64,000 nt of DNA from Leptospira fainei serovar Hurstbridge str. BUT 6 (lineage in GTDB: Bacteria; Spirochaetota; Leptospiria; Leptospirales; Leptospiraceae). The notes under the pieces are model-generated. The model saw only the letters and a list, made by a program, of their open reading frames with translations. It ran no database searches and had not been told where the DNA came from. The first letter of the stretch is position 1. Every line of letters starts with the position of its first letter. The position numbers and the translations under genes were made by a program. Shown here piece after piece: positions 44,226 to 54,648 of the stretch. The stretch is taken from assembly GCF_000306235.2 (NCBI RefSeq), contig NZ_AKWZ02000010.1, forward strand, positions 248,001 to 312,000, given 5' to 3'.

Positions 44226-46298
44226 ATGAAGATTCGGTTAATTCTCACCCTTTGCATTTCGTTTATCGCTTCTTGGACTACTAACTGTAGTCCTTCCGTA
44301 AACCAATCGATCCCGCTCCTATCGATTTTTTCCGGTACGCAATTTAACAGTTTGATACCAAATCATTTAAATCGATCGTTGAGTCTTAACGCCAACCTTC
44401 ATAATCTAGACTATGTAGATACGAGCGAAGAGATCGGCATCGTTATCGGAGAAAAATCATACGCCGGTCAAATCGACAAGATCTTCTTAGACGGTCTTGG
44501 CAGAGAAGTTTACTTCCGCGGCTTTAATATCTCCGGAAATGCCAAGCTTGTCCAGCATGGCTTTAAGCCCTTTCAAAACGAAGCCGATGCCGAGATCGCG
44601 TTCGGAAGACTGGGCCAGACAACCGGCGCAAACATGATTCGATTTATTGTAGCGTGGGAAGGTACGCACCCTGCGGTGGATACGATGGATTACGCCTATT
44701 TGGATTCGATTATTGCCCAAATTCGAAAGGCTACACAAAAGAAACTTTATATTCTTCTGGATTTTCATCAGGACTTATTTTCAAGGAATCTATTTAATAA
44801 AAGCTCCTGGTATACGGGAAACGGTGCGCCGGCTTGGATTATCGCCGGCGGATCCTACCCTTCCGAATATTGCGGAATTATTTGCGCAAGCTGGAGTCAA
44901 AACAATCTGACCAACGAAGCCATTCGGAGAGCTTTCAGGAATTTTTGGAACGATTCGACTCTAAATACGGCGCTTGGAACCAGAACGATGCAGGAAGAAT
45001 TTCTTTGGCAGCTCGGAAAAACCGCGGCATATTTAAAGGCTCAACTGACTCCTGCGGAATTCGCTTATATTCTGGGAATAGACCCGTTCAACGAACCTGT
45101 TGACGGAGGAATGCAGGGATTAACCCCCGCCCAGTGGGATAATCAAAAACTTTGGCCTTTCTATAATAAAGTTCGTCAAAGTTTGAACCAAAATGGATGG
45201 GATTCCAAATGGGTATATGCTGAACCATTAGTTTTTTGGAATACGAATATAGGCGCCATCGCTCCTGCCACGGGCGGCGGACATTTGACTACTCTTCCGG
45301 GACCGGGATTTGTTTTCAATTCTCACTTTTATGACGCTGCACGGATGGGCACCGATCTTACAGGAATCGATAATGCCACATACTTTAAATATCTGGATGA
45401 TATTCGAAAAGAATCTAGATTCGAGCAAATACCTGTCTTTCTAAGCGAATTCGGAATGTGGCTTAAAGCCGTCGGAGCCAAAGATACTCCGAGAATGATC
45501 AGTGCGGTATACCAGGCCATGGAAATCTCCGACGGCCAACAAACGACGAAAACTCGTTATGCGGATTTCTATAACCCGGTCGTTTCGGGAACGGAATGGC
45601 ATTGGGATTATTATTATAATAACCACCATGAATATATGAATAATAACGCCTCCAAACTGATCACTTCTAAGGACGCTTGGAACAACGAAGATTTTTCCGT
45701 TGTTGGAAATTACGGAACAACTTTCAACGTTGACAACTACACGATTCAACGAGCATATCCGAGGAGATCCCAGGGAGAAATTTTAAGTTTTTACTATAAT
45801 ACCGTTGGATTCGATTCGTGGAATAACGTATTCGAGTGGGGAGGAATCAGAGCGGAATCAGCCGGACCGACTTATTTTTCGGATAGAAGATTTATTATAG
45901 TAATCTGGAAAGGTAGAAAATCCGAAGCGCCGACCGAAATTTTTCTGCCCCCTCATTTTTCCGCACAAGATGTTATTCTAATAACGGACAAACGAATTTA
46001 TAATAAAGGTTTACCGAATAGCATTCAAAACGAAAACGCCGAAGCCATCTTGGTTCAAGATCGGAATAGGCAAAGCGGTTCCGGAAATCTTTTAATTCTT
46101 TGGGATGATCTCGCAAGCGGGGAAGATTCGGACACGTCGATTCACTTTGCTATCGCAATCGACGCGGCCAATATTTCCTTTAATGACAGCGTTCTGCTCA
46201 ATCTTCAAAACAGTTTAAAAACTAAAATTCAAATGAATAACCAAAGCCCCGTATATATGACCGGCAAAATGACGTACGGGGGATATCCGTCCGAGTGA
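44226..46298 (+). CDS. Secreted GH5 glycoside hydrolase, endoglycoceramidase-like lipoprotein
   Basis: A 690-residue enzyme with a lipoprotein-type signal peptide (ILTLCISFIASWTTNC). The barrel domain spans about 85-480: IFLDGLGREVYFRGFNISG, GANMIRFIVAWEGTHP, YILLDFHQDLFSR, the acid/base Glu290 in GIDPFNEPVDGG and nucleophile Glu408 in PVFLSEFGMWLKAVGAKD. The YVLLDMHQD-like and NEP segments match endoglycosylceramidases, which release the whole glycan from glycosphingolipids. The C-terminal 190 residues form a beta-sandwich, also typical of that group. Expected on the outer membrane or secreted. True substrate unproven. Confidence 0.82.
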   Translation: MKIRLILTLCISFIASWTTNCSPSVNQSIPLLSIFSGTQFNSLIPNHLNRSLSLNANLHNLDYVDTSEEIGIVIGEKSYAGQIDKIFLDGLGREVYFRGFNISGNAKLVQHGFKPFQNEADAEIAFGRLGQTTGANMIRFIVAWEGTHPAVDTMDYAYLDSIIAQIRKATQKKLYILLDFHQDLFSRNLFNKSSWYTGNGAPAWIIAGGSYPSEYCGIICASWSQNNLTNEAIRRAFRNFWNDSTLNTALGTRTMQEEFLWQLGKTAAYLKAQLTPAEFAYILGIDPFNEPVDGGMQGLTPAQWDNQKLWPFYNKVRQSLNQNGWDSKWVYAEPLVFWNTNIGAIAPATGGGHLTTLPGPGFVFNSHFYDAARMGTDLTGIDNATYFKYLDDIRKESRFEQIPVFLSEFGMWLKAVGAKDTPRMISAVYQAMEISDGQQTTKTRYADFYNPVVSGTEWHWDYYYNNHHEYMNNNASKLITSKDAWNNEDFSVVGNYGTTFNVDNYTIQRAYPRRSQGEILSFYYNTVGFDSWNNVFEWGGIRAESAGPTYFSDRRFIIVIWKGRKSEAPTEIFLPPHFSAQDVILITDKRIYNKGLPNSIQNENAEAILVQDRNRQSGSGNLLILWDDLASGEDSDTSIHFAIAIDAANISFNDSVLLNLQNSLKTKIQMNNQSPVYMTGKMTYGGYPSE

Positions 46299-46533
46299 TT
46301 TAGTTATCGGTTATAAACGAGATTTCTACGCTCCCGCGAGCAAAACTTGAATAGGGATGGATAAGTTTATAATATTCTTATTTTTCGCTTATATTTTGGG
46401 GCGAAAAAAGGGAACAGTTTGGAATCCAATCTTATTCTCGGGTCCGAATATTCGAGAATTTGTAGACAGTTGCAACGCGAATCAAATTAATTAGTCTCGA
46501 ATAGCCATTTTCTCAGTCGGAGCTTTAGCAATC

Positions 46534-48519
46534 ATGGAAGATAAAAAGGAGCTATTAACGGATCGAATAGCTTCTTCAGGACCTATTACGATCAATCGAA
46601 TCCGTTTTGGACTTGTTATTTTGTTTCTAGGTTCTCTAGCCGCATCTTGGGCCCAGAGTTCTTTGCTCCAAAATGTAGCATACTTGCTTGGAACCTGCAC
46701 TTTAGCCGGCTTTGCCATAGTTAATCTTTTTTATCTACGCAGGAACGGAACGATTCCTGTTCGACTCGGAAAGGCAGCAATCCTCGCCGATGTCATCACC
46801 TTAGGCATCACTATGTTTGTCGCCTCTTGGACGGATCGAGACATGTCGTCTGGAGTAATCCGACAATTAGTTTTATACGCCATAAATATGATCTTTATCG
46901 TATATTCCGGACTTTTACTATCGCCGAATTTCGTTCTTTGGACTGGATTCCTTTGCGCATTTTGCCAAGGCATAGTAATCTTAAACAGCGGTTTTATGGG
47001 AGTGGAATTTACCGAAGACGAAATAAAAGTTTTATCGCCGGGGTATGCGTCCATTTCCGAACAAGCCTTAAAATTGGTTTTTTTGGTCGTTGTCGCATAC
47101 ATAACAAGGAGTGTAATCGTAATCTTTCGATTAATCGGCGCCGTCGAAGAGGAATATGCAAACACTCTGGAAGAGAAAGTAAAGGAACGTACTCGAGAAG
47201 TTACGGGCAAAATGGACGAGATCCAAGCCTTAAAAGTGCAGCAGGACGGCGACTATTACTTAACGTCATTGTTAAGTAAACCTCTAACCACAAACTGGAA
47301 CACTTCGATAGAAGTCAGCACGACCTTTTATATCGAACAGAAAAAGAAATTCATATTTAAAAATCGGGAATCGGAACTTGGAGGCGATATCTGTATCAGC
47401 GGAAATCTTCTCTTCGGACCGAATAAAGAGAAATGGATCGTATTTCTAAACGGGGATGCGATGGGTAAATCCTTGCAGGGTGCAGGCGGCGCCATCGTAC
47501 TCGGAACGGCAGTAAACAATATCATGGCAAGATCTGCAAGTCACGGAAGAGTCTTAGAAATGAAACCTGAAGATTGGATACGTCAGACGTATCGGGAATT
47601 GGACGATATCTTCAGAACTTTCGACGGAATGATGATGGCCTCCGTCATTCTCGGCCTTATCAACGAAAAGACCGGAAGAATCGTCTTCTTTAATGCCGAG
47701 CATCCATGGCCGGTGCTTTATAGAGACGGTAAAGCTTCGTTTCTAGTACAGGAAGCATCCACCTGGAAATTAGGTTCTCCGATTGAGGGCAAATTCAAAA
47801 TTCAAGAGTCGACGCTTATGGAAGGAGATGTTATATACGTAGGCTCCGATGGCCGCGATGATATCAATTTGTCTGACGACGGAATCCATTGGCGGATGAA
47901 TGAGGATGAAACTATTTTCCCGCAAATCGTCGAGGAAGCTAAAGGAGAAATCGACGGTATAGCGGACAGACTACATTCTTTCGGAGTTATATCGGACGAT
48001 CTTTCCTTGATACGCATCGGCTTCAAGGAGCAAGTTTCCACCAATCATCCGAAATATTCCCAAGCTATAAGCAAGTATTCGGAAGCAAGAAGAAGTTTAC
48101 AACAACGGGAAACCGTAAAAGCGTTATCTTTATTGAAAGAAGCTTGGGCAATCGCACCCACATTCAAAGAACCCGCTCGCTTATTAGGCCAAGTATACTA
48201 TGATCGAAAGGATTATATAAATGCGATCAAGTGGTTTGAAAAATATCTATCGTTAAATTCGAATTCCCAAAATATATGGTTCGTCGTTTCCTTATGTTAT
48301 AAACATATAAAAGACTTCAAAAAAGCCGCAGAGGCAGCCGAAACGGTTAGAGTCTCTCAACCGCAAAGGTTTGCGAATCTGATCAACCTTGCCGACAATT
48401 ATCGCTTGCTTGGCGACTTTCAAAAATCCCGGGATATCCTTCAAAGAGCCAAAGAGATAAACGAGGATAGCGCCTTAATTGAAAAACTCGAGGAACTCTT
48501 GAATGGAACCGGCTATTGA
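46534..48519 (+). CDS. Membrane-bound SpoIIE-type PP2C phosphatase with TPR tail
   Basis: A 661-residue protein. Six membrane segments lie within residues 25-210 (for example GLVILFLGSLAASWAQS, LVLYAINMIFIVYSGLLLS, LVFLVVVAYITRSVIVI), then a coiled coil (about 212-250), then a SpoIIE phosphatase domain (about 270-505: SELGGDICISGNL, FLNGDAMGKSLQGAGGA, VFFNAEHPWPVLY, IYVGSDGRDD) and three TPR units at the C-terminus. The metal Asp residues are mostly present. Similar proteins are numerous in Leptospira and act on anti-anti-sigma factors. The input is unknown. Convergent with rplQ. Confidence 0.88.
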   Translation: MEDKKELLTDRIASSGPITINRIRFGLVILFLGSLAASWAQSSLLQNVAYLLGTCTLAGFAIVNLFYLRRNGTIPVRLGKAAILADVITLGITMFVASWTDRDMSSGVIRQLVLYAINMIFIVYSGLLLSPNFVLWTGFLCAFCQGIVILNSGFMGVEFTEDEIKVLSPGYASISEQALKLVFLVVVAYITRSVIVIFRLIGAVEEEYANTLEEKVKERTREVTGKMDEIQALKVQQDGDYYLTSLLSKPLTTNWNTSIEVSTTFYIEQKKKFIFKNRESELGGDICISGNLLFGPNKEKWIVFLNGDAMGKSLQGAGGAIVLGTAVNNIMARSASHGRVLEMKPEDWIRQTYRELDDIFRTFDGMMMASVILGLINEKTGRIVFFNAEHPWPVLYRDGKASFLVQEASTWKLGSPIEGKFKIQESTLMEGDVIYVGSDGRDDINLSDDGIHWRMNEDETIFPQIVEEAKGEIDGIADRLHSFGVISDDLSLIRIGFKEQVSTNHPKYSQAISKYSEARRSLQQRETVKALSLLKEAWAIAPTFKEPARLLGQVYYDRKDYINAIKWFEKYLSLNSNSQNIWFVVSLCYKHIKDFKKAAEAAETVRVSQPQRFANLINLADNYRLLGDFQKSRDILQRAKEINEDSALIEKLEELLNGTGY

Positions 48520-48626
48520 ATTTGAGAATTATCTTTCAGGATTTTATAAAAGAATAAACGGCTCAAACTTTTTTCAAGTCGATGTATTTACAGTCTTCTT
48601 CATTGTCGCCGAACTATGAATGCAAT

Positions 48627-48658
48627 AAAAAACCCCGGTGTCTTTCAACAACCGGGGT
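48627..48658 (-). terminator. Intrinsic terminator of the ribosomal-protein operon
   Basis: On the minus strand ACCCCGGT, an 11-base loop and ACCGGGGT (48632-48658) are followed by a run of T (48627-48631). It lies 28 bases behind the rplQ stop. Confidence 0.9.
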
Positions 48659-48686
48659 CCGATCTCCCATCTCTATAATAGGGGGA

Positions 48687-49256
48687 TTATTTTTTTTTCT
48701 TAGGTTTTGCTGCGGCTTTCTTTTTAGGAGCAACAGTCGTTTTCTTTTTCTCTGCTGCTACTTTTTTAGGAACTCGTTCCTTTTTAGGAGGAGCTTCCTT
48801 TGCGGCTTTAGCTTTCTTCTCATCGGAAAACACTTCGCGTTTATCACGAATTTCTTTGAGAAGGGTCGGACGATCTTTGCGGTTCGTCAGCTCCAAGATC
48901 CCGACTTCCGAATTATCGGAAGGGCGATTTACAAGCTTCAGAATCCGAGTATATCCGCCGTTGGTATTCGCAAAGCGAACGGCAATATCTTCGAAAAGTT
49001 TAGTTACGATATTGCGATCTTTCACTCTTTTTAAAACTTCGCGTTTGTTATGAAGTTTTATCTCGGGAGCGACATCGCCTAAATTTTTCTTAGCACGAGT
49101 AATGATCTTTTCTGCGTGTGAACGAACCACTTTCAATTTTGCCTGAGTGGATTCGATTCTTTCGTATTTAAAAAGACTCGTGATCATATTATTGATCAAA
49201 GCATCCCTATGGCCCTTTTCGCGGTTAAGATGCTTTACTTTATTTCTCTTATTCAT
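48687..49256 (-). CDS. rplQ: Ribosomal protein L17 with long basic tail
   Basis: Residues 1-120 are normal L17: MNKRNKVKHLNREKGHRDAL, ITTLFKYERIES-type segment and VRFANTNGGYTRILKL. Residues about 125-189 are an added tail, almost only Lys, Ala, Pro, Glu and Val (APPKKERVPKKVAAEKKKTT and so on), giving 189 residues against about 120-130 in most bacteria. The tail is probably disordered and may contact rRNA. Last gene of the operon, after rpoA. Confidence 0.95.
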   Translation of the reverse strand: MNKRNKVKHLNREKGHRDALINNMITSLFKYERIESTQAKLKVVRSHAEKIITRAKKNLGDVAPEIKLHNKREVLKRVKDRNIVTKLFEDIAVRFANTNGGYTRILKLVNRPSDNSEVGILELTNRKDRPTLLKEIRDKREVFSDEKKAKAAKEAPPKKERVPKKVAAEKKKTTVAPKKKAAAKPKKKK

Positions 49257-49257
49257 T

Positions 49258-50235
49258 TCAGAAATCCCTCATTCCGAACGACAATCCCAAACCCGCAAGT
49301 TTGGACTTGAGCTCACCGAGAGCCTGCTCGCTGTAGTGTTTGGATTTGGACATCTCTTCTTCGGATCTCTTGACCAGATCTCCGACAAAATCGATCTCCA
49401 AGCTTCGAAGAACATTGAGAGAACGAACGGACAACTCGAGCTCTTCGACGTGCTTGGAAAGAGACGCTTTTAGCTTCTCGTCGGCTTCGTCTAGCTCGTC
49501 TTCTTCCTCTTCGAGTTCTTCTTCGAAATTGATGAAAACCGTTAGGTGTTCTTTTAAGATTTTTGCGGCTTGCGCGACCGCGTCTTCCGGAGAGATAGAA
49601 CCGTCGGTCCAAACCTCGATGGTCAATTTCTCATAATCGGATCTTTGAGCGACGCGAGTTTCCGAAATTTCGAAGATGACTTTTTGAACCGGAGAAAAAA
49701 TAGAATCGATCGGGATCGTTCCCAATACTTCTATATCTTTCTTTTTATCTTCGGCGGGAACATATCCCCTACCTCTTTGAATCTCTAAATCGAGAATCAA
49801 ATTAGCGTCCTCGTTCAAAGTCGCAAGATGAAGATCGGGATTCATGATTTCTATGGAAGAATCCACAGCCAAATCACCCGCTCTAAAATATCCCGCGCCT
49901 TTCAATTCGAGGTGAATGACCTTGCTTTGGTCTTTATCTTCAGGCTCGTATTTGATACGAACTTGCTTCAAGTTCAGGATGATACGGGTAACGTCCTCAG
50001 CCACTCCTTCGATGTATGAGAACTCGTGGTTTACGCCTTCGATGCGGATTGCGGAAATCGCCGCACCCTCGATCGAGGACATAAGAGTCCTGCGAAGAGA
50101 GTTTCCGATCGTAGTTGCAAACCCGCGTTCGAAAGGCTCCGCGACGAACTTTCCGTAATTCGGCGTGTTCGTTTCCGTAGTGAATTCGATCTTTTTCGGA
50201 CGTTTAAATCCTTTGAGTAAGCTTTTAAGAGACAA
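49258..50235 (-). CDS. rpoA: RNA polymerase alpha subunit
   Basis: A 325-residue subunit. The N-terminal assembly domain ([28 protein letters not shown], read in parts) and the C-terminal DNA-binding domain ([24 protein letters not shown]) are intact. The linker is unusually acidic: residues about 232-250 read [18 protein letters not shown]. It lies between rpsD and rplQ, 1 base before the latter. Confidence 0.96.
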   Translation of the reverse strand: MSLKSLLKGFKRPKKIEFTTETNTPNYGKFVAEPFERGFATTIGNSLRRTLMSSIEGAAISAIRIEGVNHEFSYIEGVAEDVTRIILNLKQVRIKYEPEDKDQSKVIHLELKGAGYFRAGDLAVDSSIEIMNPDLHLATLNEDANLILDLEIQRGRGYVPAEDKKKDIEVLGTIPIDSIFSPVQKVIFEISETRVAQRSDYEKLTIEVWTDGSISPEDAVAQAAKILKEHLTVFINFEEELEEEEDELDEADEKLKASLSKHVEELELSVRSLNVLRSLEIDFVGDLVKRSEEEMSKSKHYSEQALGELKSKLAGLGLSFGMRDF

Positions 50236-50257
50236 TGTGAAAACCTTCGTACCTTTA

Positions 50258-50881
50258 TTACTTGGAGTACAACTCCACGATCACCTGTTCTTTCACAGGA
50301 ATATCCACATGATGGCGTTCCGGTAAAGAAAGAACATCCCCTGAAAACTTGATAAAGTCGGCAGACAACCAAGATGGAATTGAGTTCAAGGATTGAGCCA
50401 ATTGAATGTTTTGAGTGATAAAAGCGGAAGTATGGAACTTACCTCTAATCTCGATTTTGTCACCTACATTCAGCCTGTAAGAAGGAATATCAACTCTCTC
50501 TCCGTTCACGAGAACGTGTTGATGAGAGATAAAATTCCTAGCTTGGCGCCTAGTTACTGCGAACCCTAGTCGATAAACGACATTATCCAATCTTCTTTCC
50601 AGAAGCTGAAGCAATATTTCACCGGTCACCCCGTGAGCGTGCGACGCTTCCTCGTAATAACGACGGAATTGTTTTTCTAACAGACCGTAAGCGCGTTTCA
50701 GTTTTTGCTTTTCTCTCAACTGAGCGCCGTATTCGGAAACTTTTGGTTTCCGTTTTGGCGGCATACCGGGAGGTCCCTTTTTGTGGAACTTATCCCGATT
50801 GAAAGTATAGCTAGATTTGAGGAAGAGGTTCACACCCTCTCTCCTCATCAGTTTTACGACTGGACCTCTATATCTTGCCAT
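50258..50881 (-). CDS. rpsD: Ribosomal protein S4
   Basis: A 207-residue 16S rRNA-binding protein that starts small-subunit assembly. The S4 RNA-binding domain is [39 protein letters not shown] (read in parts). The protein has no cysteine, so it is the zinc-free form. 22 bases separate it from rpoA. Confidence 0.95.
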   Translation of the reverse strand: MARYRGPVVKLMRREGVNLFLKSSYTFNRDKFHKKGPPGMPPKRKPKVSEYGAQLREKQKLKRAYGLLEKQFRRYYEEASHAHGVTGEILLQLLERRLDNVVYRLGFAVTRRQARNFISHQHVLVNGERVDIPSYRLNVGDKIEIRGKFHTSAFITQNIQLAQSLNSIPSWLSADFIKFSGDVLSLPERHHVDIPVKEQVIVELYSK

Positions 50882-50893
50882 ATTCTTCCTACC

Positions 50894-51301
50894 TTAGACC
50901 CTTCTTCTTTTACGGGGACGGCAACCGTTATGGGGTAGAGGAGTTACGTCCTTAATCATCTTAATAGAAAGACCTCTTGCAACTAACGAGCGAATCGCTG
51001 ATTCACGGCCGATTCCCGGACCGGAAACCAAAACATCCACTTCGTTTAGTCCAGCTGCGTCGATCGCCTTTTCAGCGGCGTTTCCTGCCGCGATTTGCGC
51101 AGCGTACGGAGTGGACTTTTTTGAGCCACGAAAGCCCATTGCACCGGCAGTCGACCAAGATAGAGTGTTTCCTGCCAGGTCGGTTATGGTGATAATAGTA
51201 TTATTAAAAGAAGCAGTGATATAGACCTTACCGCGCGGTACGACCTTTTTTTCCTTCTTCTTAACTTTCTTATCTTTCTTTGTTTTCTTATCTTCAGCCA
51301 T
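50894..51301 (-). CDS. rpsK: Ribosomal protein S11
   Basis: The core is normal ([48 protein letters not shown] at the end). The N-terminus has about 20 residues that are mostly Lys, Glu and Asp ([19 protein letters not shown]), longer than in most bacteria. 135 residues in all. It faces the mRNA exit side of the platform. Confidence 0.95.
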   Translation of the reverse strand: MAEDKKTKKDKKVKKKEKKVVPRGKVYITASFNNTIITITDLAGNTLSWSTAGAMGFRGSKKSTPYAAQIAAGNAAEKAIDAAGLNEVDVLVSGPGIGRESAIRSLVARGLSIKMIKDVTPLPHNGCRPRKRRRV

Positions 51302-51303
51302 GA

Positions 51304-51681
51304 TTACTTAGTTGCCTTTTTCTTATTGGCGACGGTCTTTTTAACGCCTTTACGAGTACGGGCATTGGTACGAGTTCTTTGACCGCGGACCGGCAAGCCT
51401 TTTCTATGTCTTAACCCACGGTAACATCCGATGTCCATCAGACGTTTGATATTGAGCTGGTTTTCAGAGCGAAGATCCCCTTCCACCTTTACGGTTTCTT
51501 CAATCACCTTTCTGATAGCGGCCTCTTGGATGTCGGAAAGATCCTTCACTCGAACGGCTTGATCAACCCCGGCTTTCGCCAGGACTTTGCGGGAAGTAGA
51601 GGGGCCAATCCCGAAAATATAGGTTAAGCCCACAACGATTCTTTTTTCCCTTGGAAGATCGATTCCTGCGATACGTGCCAT
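51304..51681 (-). CDS. rpsM: Ribosomal protein S13
   Basis: A 125-residue head protein of the small subunit that contacts the large subunit and t[28 protein letters not shown] starts it, and [24 protein letters not shown] marks the C-terminal RNA-binding tail (both read in parts). Two bases separate it from rpsK. Confidence 0.95.
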   Translation of the reverse strand: MARIAGIDLPREKRIVVGLTYIFGIGPSTSRKVLAKAGVDQAVRVKDLSDIQEAAIRKVIEETVKVEGDLRSENQLNIKRLMDIGCYRGLRHRKGLPVRGQRTRTNARTRKGVKKTVANKKKATK

Positions 51682-51683
51682 GG

Positions 51684-51797
51684 TTACGCTTGCCTTTGCT
51701 TATGTTTAGGATTGGTGCAGATCACGCGGATCACGCCCTTTCTTCTAATGATCTTGCAACTGGTGCAGATTTTTTTAACGGAGGTTCTTACTTTCAT
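51684..51797 (-). CDS. rpmJ: Ribosomal protein L36 (zinc form)
   Basis: A 37-residue protein read from ATG 51797 to TAA 51684: [20 protein letters not shown] then [17 protein letters not shown]. The zinc ligands Cys11, Cys14, Cys27 and His32 are present. Between infA and rpsM, as usual. Confidence 0.95.
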   Translation of the reverse strand: MKVRTSVKKICTSCKIIRRKGVIRVICTNPKHKQRQA

Positions 51798-51807
51798 AAC
51801 ATCTGTC

Positions 51808-52026
51808 CTACTTCTTGCGGTAGGTAATTCTACCTTTGGTCAAATCATATGGGGAAAGTTCCACGGTGACCTTATCCCCGGGAAGGATCCTTATATAGTG
51901 CATTCTCATCTTACCCGAAATATGGGCCAAAACCTTGTGCCCATTCTCTAGTTCGACACGAAACATGGCGTTGGGCAGTGGTTCCAGAACCGTCCCGTCC
52001 ACAGTGATCGCTTCTTCTTTAGCCAA
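51808..52026 (-). CDS. infA: Translation initiation factor IF-1
   Basis: A 72-residue S1/OB-fold protein ([56 protein letters not shown]) that occupies the ribosomal A site during initiation. One base behind adk. Confidence 0.96.
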   Translation of the reverse strand: MAKEEAITVDGTVLEPLPNAMFRVELENGHKVLAHISGKMRMHYIRILPGDKVTVELSPYDLTKGRITYRKK

Positions 52027-52027
52027 G

Positions 52028-52591
52028 TTACGTCAGCTCCTTTTTGATGAGTTCGGTTACTTGTTCTAGTGATCCTACGCCGTTAATCCGGGAAAGATTT
52101 CCCTTAGCGGAATAGTAATCCAGAAGAGGAAGCGTCTTTTTATTATATGTGTCCAGGCGACTTTTGATGGTCGCTTCGTTATCGTCGGAGCGCCCTTCGA
52201 TTTCTGCGCGCTTCAAAAGCCTTTGAAGCAATTCGGCATCAGGGACTTCCAGGTTTATCGCACGCTTAATGTCTTTGCCTTCTGCCTTTAGAAGCTTATC
52301 GAGCGCTTCTGCCTGCTCGACCGTTCTCGGGAATCCATCTAACAGGAATCCTTTCCTACAGTCCGGTTCCACGATACGATCCTTGATTATACCAATGACA
52401 ACCGAATCCGGAACCAAATCGCCCGCATCCATGTATTTTTTGGCCTCGAGTCCCATTTGGGTTCCATTCTTCACGGCAGAGCGCAAAATATCACCGGTGG
52501 ATATTTGGGGAATTCCAAGTGAATCACAAAGAATTTTAGCTTGAGTTCCCTTTCCCGCACCGGGTGGGCCCATGAAGATGATAGAATTCAC
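52028..52591 (-). CDS. adk: Adenylate kinase, short form
   Basis: A 187-residue kinase that keeps ATP/AMP/ADP in balance. P-loop [18 protein letters not shown]-binding [11 protein letters not shown] and [15 protein letters not shown] are intact. The lid segment ([15 protein letters not shown]) is short, without zinc Cys, so this is the short isoform as opposed to the 214-residue type. Between secY and infA. Confidence 0.95.
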   Translation of the reverse strand: MNSIIFMGPPGAGKGTQAKILCDSLGIPQISTGDILRSAVKNGTQMGLEAKKYMDAGDLVPDSVVIGIIKDRIVEPDCRKGFLLDGFPRTVEQAEALDKLLKAEGKDIKRAINLEVPDAELLQRLLKRAEIEGRSDDNEATIKSRLDTYNKKTLPLLDYYSAKGNLSRINGVGSLEQVTELIKKELT

Positions 52592-52594
52592 TTT

Positions 52595-53977
52595 CTAAGA
52601 CCTGCCCTTGATCTTGGATTTTTTCAAGAAACCGTCGTAGTTTCTCATTAATAATTGGGATTCTAATTGTTTCAGAGTCTCTAAAGCGACACCCACCATG
52701 ATTAGAAGAGAGGTTCCGCCGAAGGTATAAACCAAAGATCCGCCGCCCGAATTCGTTCCCAAATCTAAAAAGCGAATTATGATGTATGGAGCGAGCGCTA
52801 GGCCTGCGAGGAAGATCGCACCCGGAAGAGTAATACGGTTTAATACCTTTTCGATATATTCTTTGGTATGAGAACCAGGGCGAATTCCCGGAATAAAACC
52901 GTTGTATTTTCTAAGGTTTTCCGCAAGTTCAGCCGGATTAAATTGAATAGCTGTGTAGAAATACGCGAAGAATACGATCAAACCTATGTAAATGAAGAAG
53001 TAAACTGCCGCGTGATACCAGATCTGAGAAAATGGATTCAAATAATCTAATAGAACTGCCCAGCCTGCCCATTCAGGAATATCTACGATCTGCTGAATAA
53101 TGGTTTGCGGAAAAAGAAGAAGCGAAGACGCAAAGATGATCGGCATAACGCTTGCTCCGTTTACTTTAAACGGAATGCTTTGACTCTTTGCTTGGACCAT
53201 CCTACGTCCGACCATCTGTTTTCCGTATTGTAAAGGCACCTTACGAACGCCTTGCGTCAAAAGAACGGTCAAAGAGATCAATAGAATGAACAATAATAAT
53301 AAAATGATAATATTCAAACCGTCTACGAAGTTCTCTTGGAACAATTGATAAACGGAACTCGGTAAGCGCCCTACGATACCGGCAAAGATTAAAAGAGAGA
53401 TTCCGTTACCGATTCCCCTCTCGGTAATCTGCTCGCCCAACCATATCAGTAATACCGTCCCGGTCGTGATCGACAAAAGCGCTATAAAGAAAAACCAAGA
53501 TTCCACGGAGGAATGAATGAGGCCCGGGTGCAATGCCGCCTTTTGATCCGCGCCGTAAGACCACTGCTGCGCTAAACGAATTACCGCAAGAGATTGAACC
53601 GCACAAAGGATAATGGTTCCGTATTTCGTGTACTGTCCGATTTTCTTACGGCCTTCTTCACCCTCTTTTTGGAGTTTCTGCAAAGAAGGAACCAAAACCA
53701 TAACTAACTGCATGATGATGGAAGAAGAAATATACGGCATGATTCCCAAAGCGAAAATGGAGAAGTTCAGAAGCGCTCCTCCGGCAAACATATCGAACAT
53801 GCCTACCAATCCCTCGGAAGCAGTCGCATCGGCTGCAATCGCGGAAACGACTTTCGGATCGATTCCTGGAATAGTAATATGCGTTCCAAGACGGAATAGT
53901 AGGAGCATGCCAAGGGTAAAGAAAACCTTATTCCTTAGCTCCGGAATCTTAAAGATATTTGCGATCGAAGTCAGCAT
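52595..53977 (-). CDS. secY: Protein translocase subunit SecY
   Basis: A 460-residue channel protein with ten membrane segments. The first holds [20 protein letters not shown]; the plug follows ([31 protein letters not shown], read in parts); later [20 protein letters not shown] and [18 protein letters not shown] are typical. Three bases before adk, but 130 bases behind rplO with a hairpin between. Confidence 0.96.
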   Translation of the reverse strand: MLTSIANIFKIPELRNKVFFTLGMLLLFRLGTHITIPGIDPKVVSAIAADATASEGLVGMFDMFAGGALLNFSIFALGIMPYISSSIIMQLVMVLVPSLQKLQKEGEEGRKKIGQYTKYGTIILCAVQSLAVIRLAQQWSYGADQKAALHPGLIHSSVESWFFFIALLSITTGTVLLIWLGEQITERGIGNGISLLIFAGIVGRLPSSVYQLFQENFVDGLNIIILLLLFILLISLTVLLTQGVRKVPLQYGKQMVGRRMVQAKSQSIPFKVNGASVMPIIFASSLLLFPQTIIQQIVDIPEWAGWAVLLDYLNPFSQIWYHAAVYFFIYIGLIVFFAYFYTAIQFNPAELAENLRKYNGFIPGIRPGSHTKEYIEKVLNRITLPGAIFLAGLALAPYIIIRFLDLGTNSGGGSLVYTFGGTSLLIMVGVALETLKQLESQLLMRNYDGFLKKSKIKGRS

Positions 53978-54035
53978 GTAGTTCTAAACTAAATTCCTTT
54001 TCCTATTTCCAGGACCTTTCGATCCCCTCTTGGGC

Positions 54036-54060
54036 AAAAGGGACTCAAAATCGAGTCCCT
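54036..54060 (-). terminator. Hairpin with short T-run between rplO and secY
   Basis: On the minus strand AGGGACTC, six bases, GAGTCCCT (54039-54060) is followed by TTTTGCCC. An overlapping weaker pairing (CCCTCTT with AAAAGGG) could compete. It could act as an attenuator that lowers transcription into secY. Confidence 0.4.
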
Positions 54061-54107
54061 CCTTATAAAAGCTTCTATCAAAGCAGAAGCGTGAATCCGA
54101 AGCCCGA

Positions 54108-54629
54108 TCAGGCTTCTTTAGCCAGTTCGGAACGTAATTTTACCGACCCGCCGGCTTTTTCTATTTTTTCCTTGGCGGATTTGGAAACGCTATCAGCCAC
54201 GATATGGACTGCTTTTTTGATTTCCCCAGTGCCAAGAATCTTGAAAAGAGTCGTCTCTTTATCAAGAATCTTCGATTCAACCATATTTTTGGCATCTATG
54301 TTCCCGGTCAAACCGCTTTTCTCAATATCCCTGAGGTTGATTGGGAAGAAAGTCTTATGGAAGATCGAAGTGAATCCTCTTTTTGGAATTCGACGGTGGA
54401 TCGGCATTTGCCCGCCTTCAAAACCCCGACGAACGCTATTCCGCGCGTACTGCCCTTTGGATCCGCGACCGGCAGTTTTACCGGTTTTGGAACCGATTCC
54501 TCTGCCTAAGCGCTTTTTATTCTTAGTGGATCCCGCCGGGACCGGAACCGTATTCTGAGCCGGAACATTTTCCTTTTCAGAGCGCTCTTTTCCGAACGCG
54601 AGTGCAGTTTTAATTCTTTCCTTGCTCAT
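54108..54629 (-). CDS. rplO: Ribosomal protein L15, extended N-terminus
   Basis: The core starts [23 protein letters not shown] at about 38 (read in parts), with [20 protein letters not shown] after it. About 20-25 extra residues ([19 protein letters not shown]) precede the usual start, giving 173 residues against about 145-150. 18 bases behind rpmD. Confidence 0.94.
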   Translation of the reverse strand: MSKERIKTALAFGKERSEKENVPAQNTVPVPAGSTKNKKRLGRGIGSKTGKTAGRGSKGQYARNSVRRGFEGGQMPIHRRIPKRGFTSIFHKTFFPINLRDIEKSGLTGNIDAKNMVESKILDKETTLFKILGTGEIKKAVHIVADSVSKSAKEKIEKAGGSVKLRSELAKEA

Positions 54630-54648
54630 AATAAATTATCCGAACCTC

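Noticed and set aside
46731..47210. 159-codon open frame antisense to the membrane phosphatase
   Set aside because: Shadow of the membrane segments of the real gene.
49340..49636. Serine-run open frame antisense to rpoA
   Set aside because: It is the mirror image of the acidic Glu codons in the RpoA linker; no start signal or family likeness.
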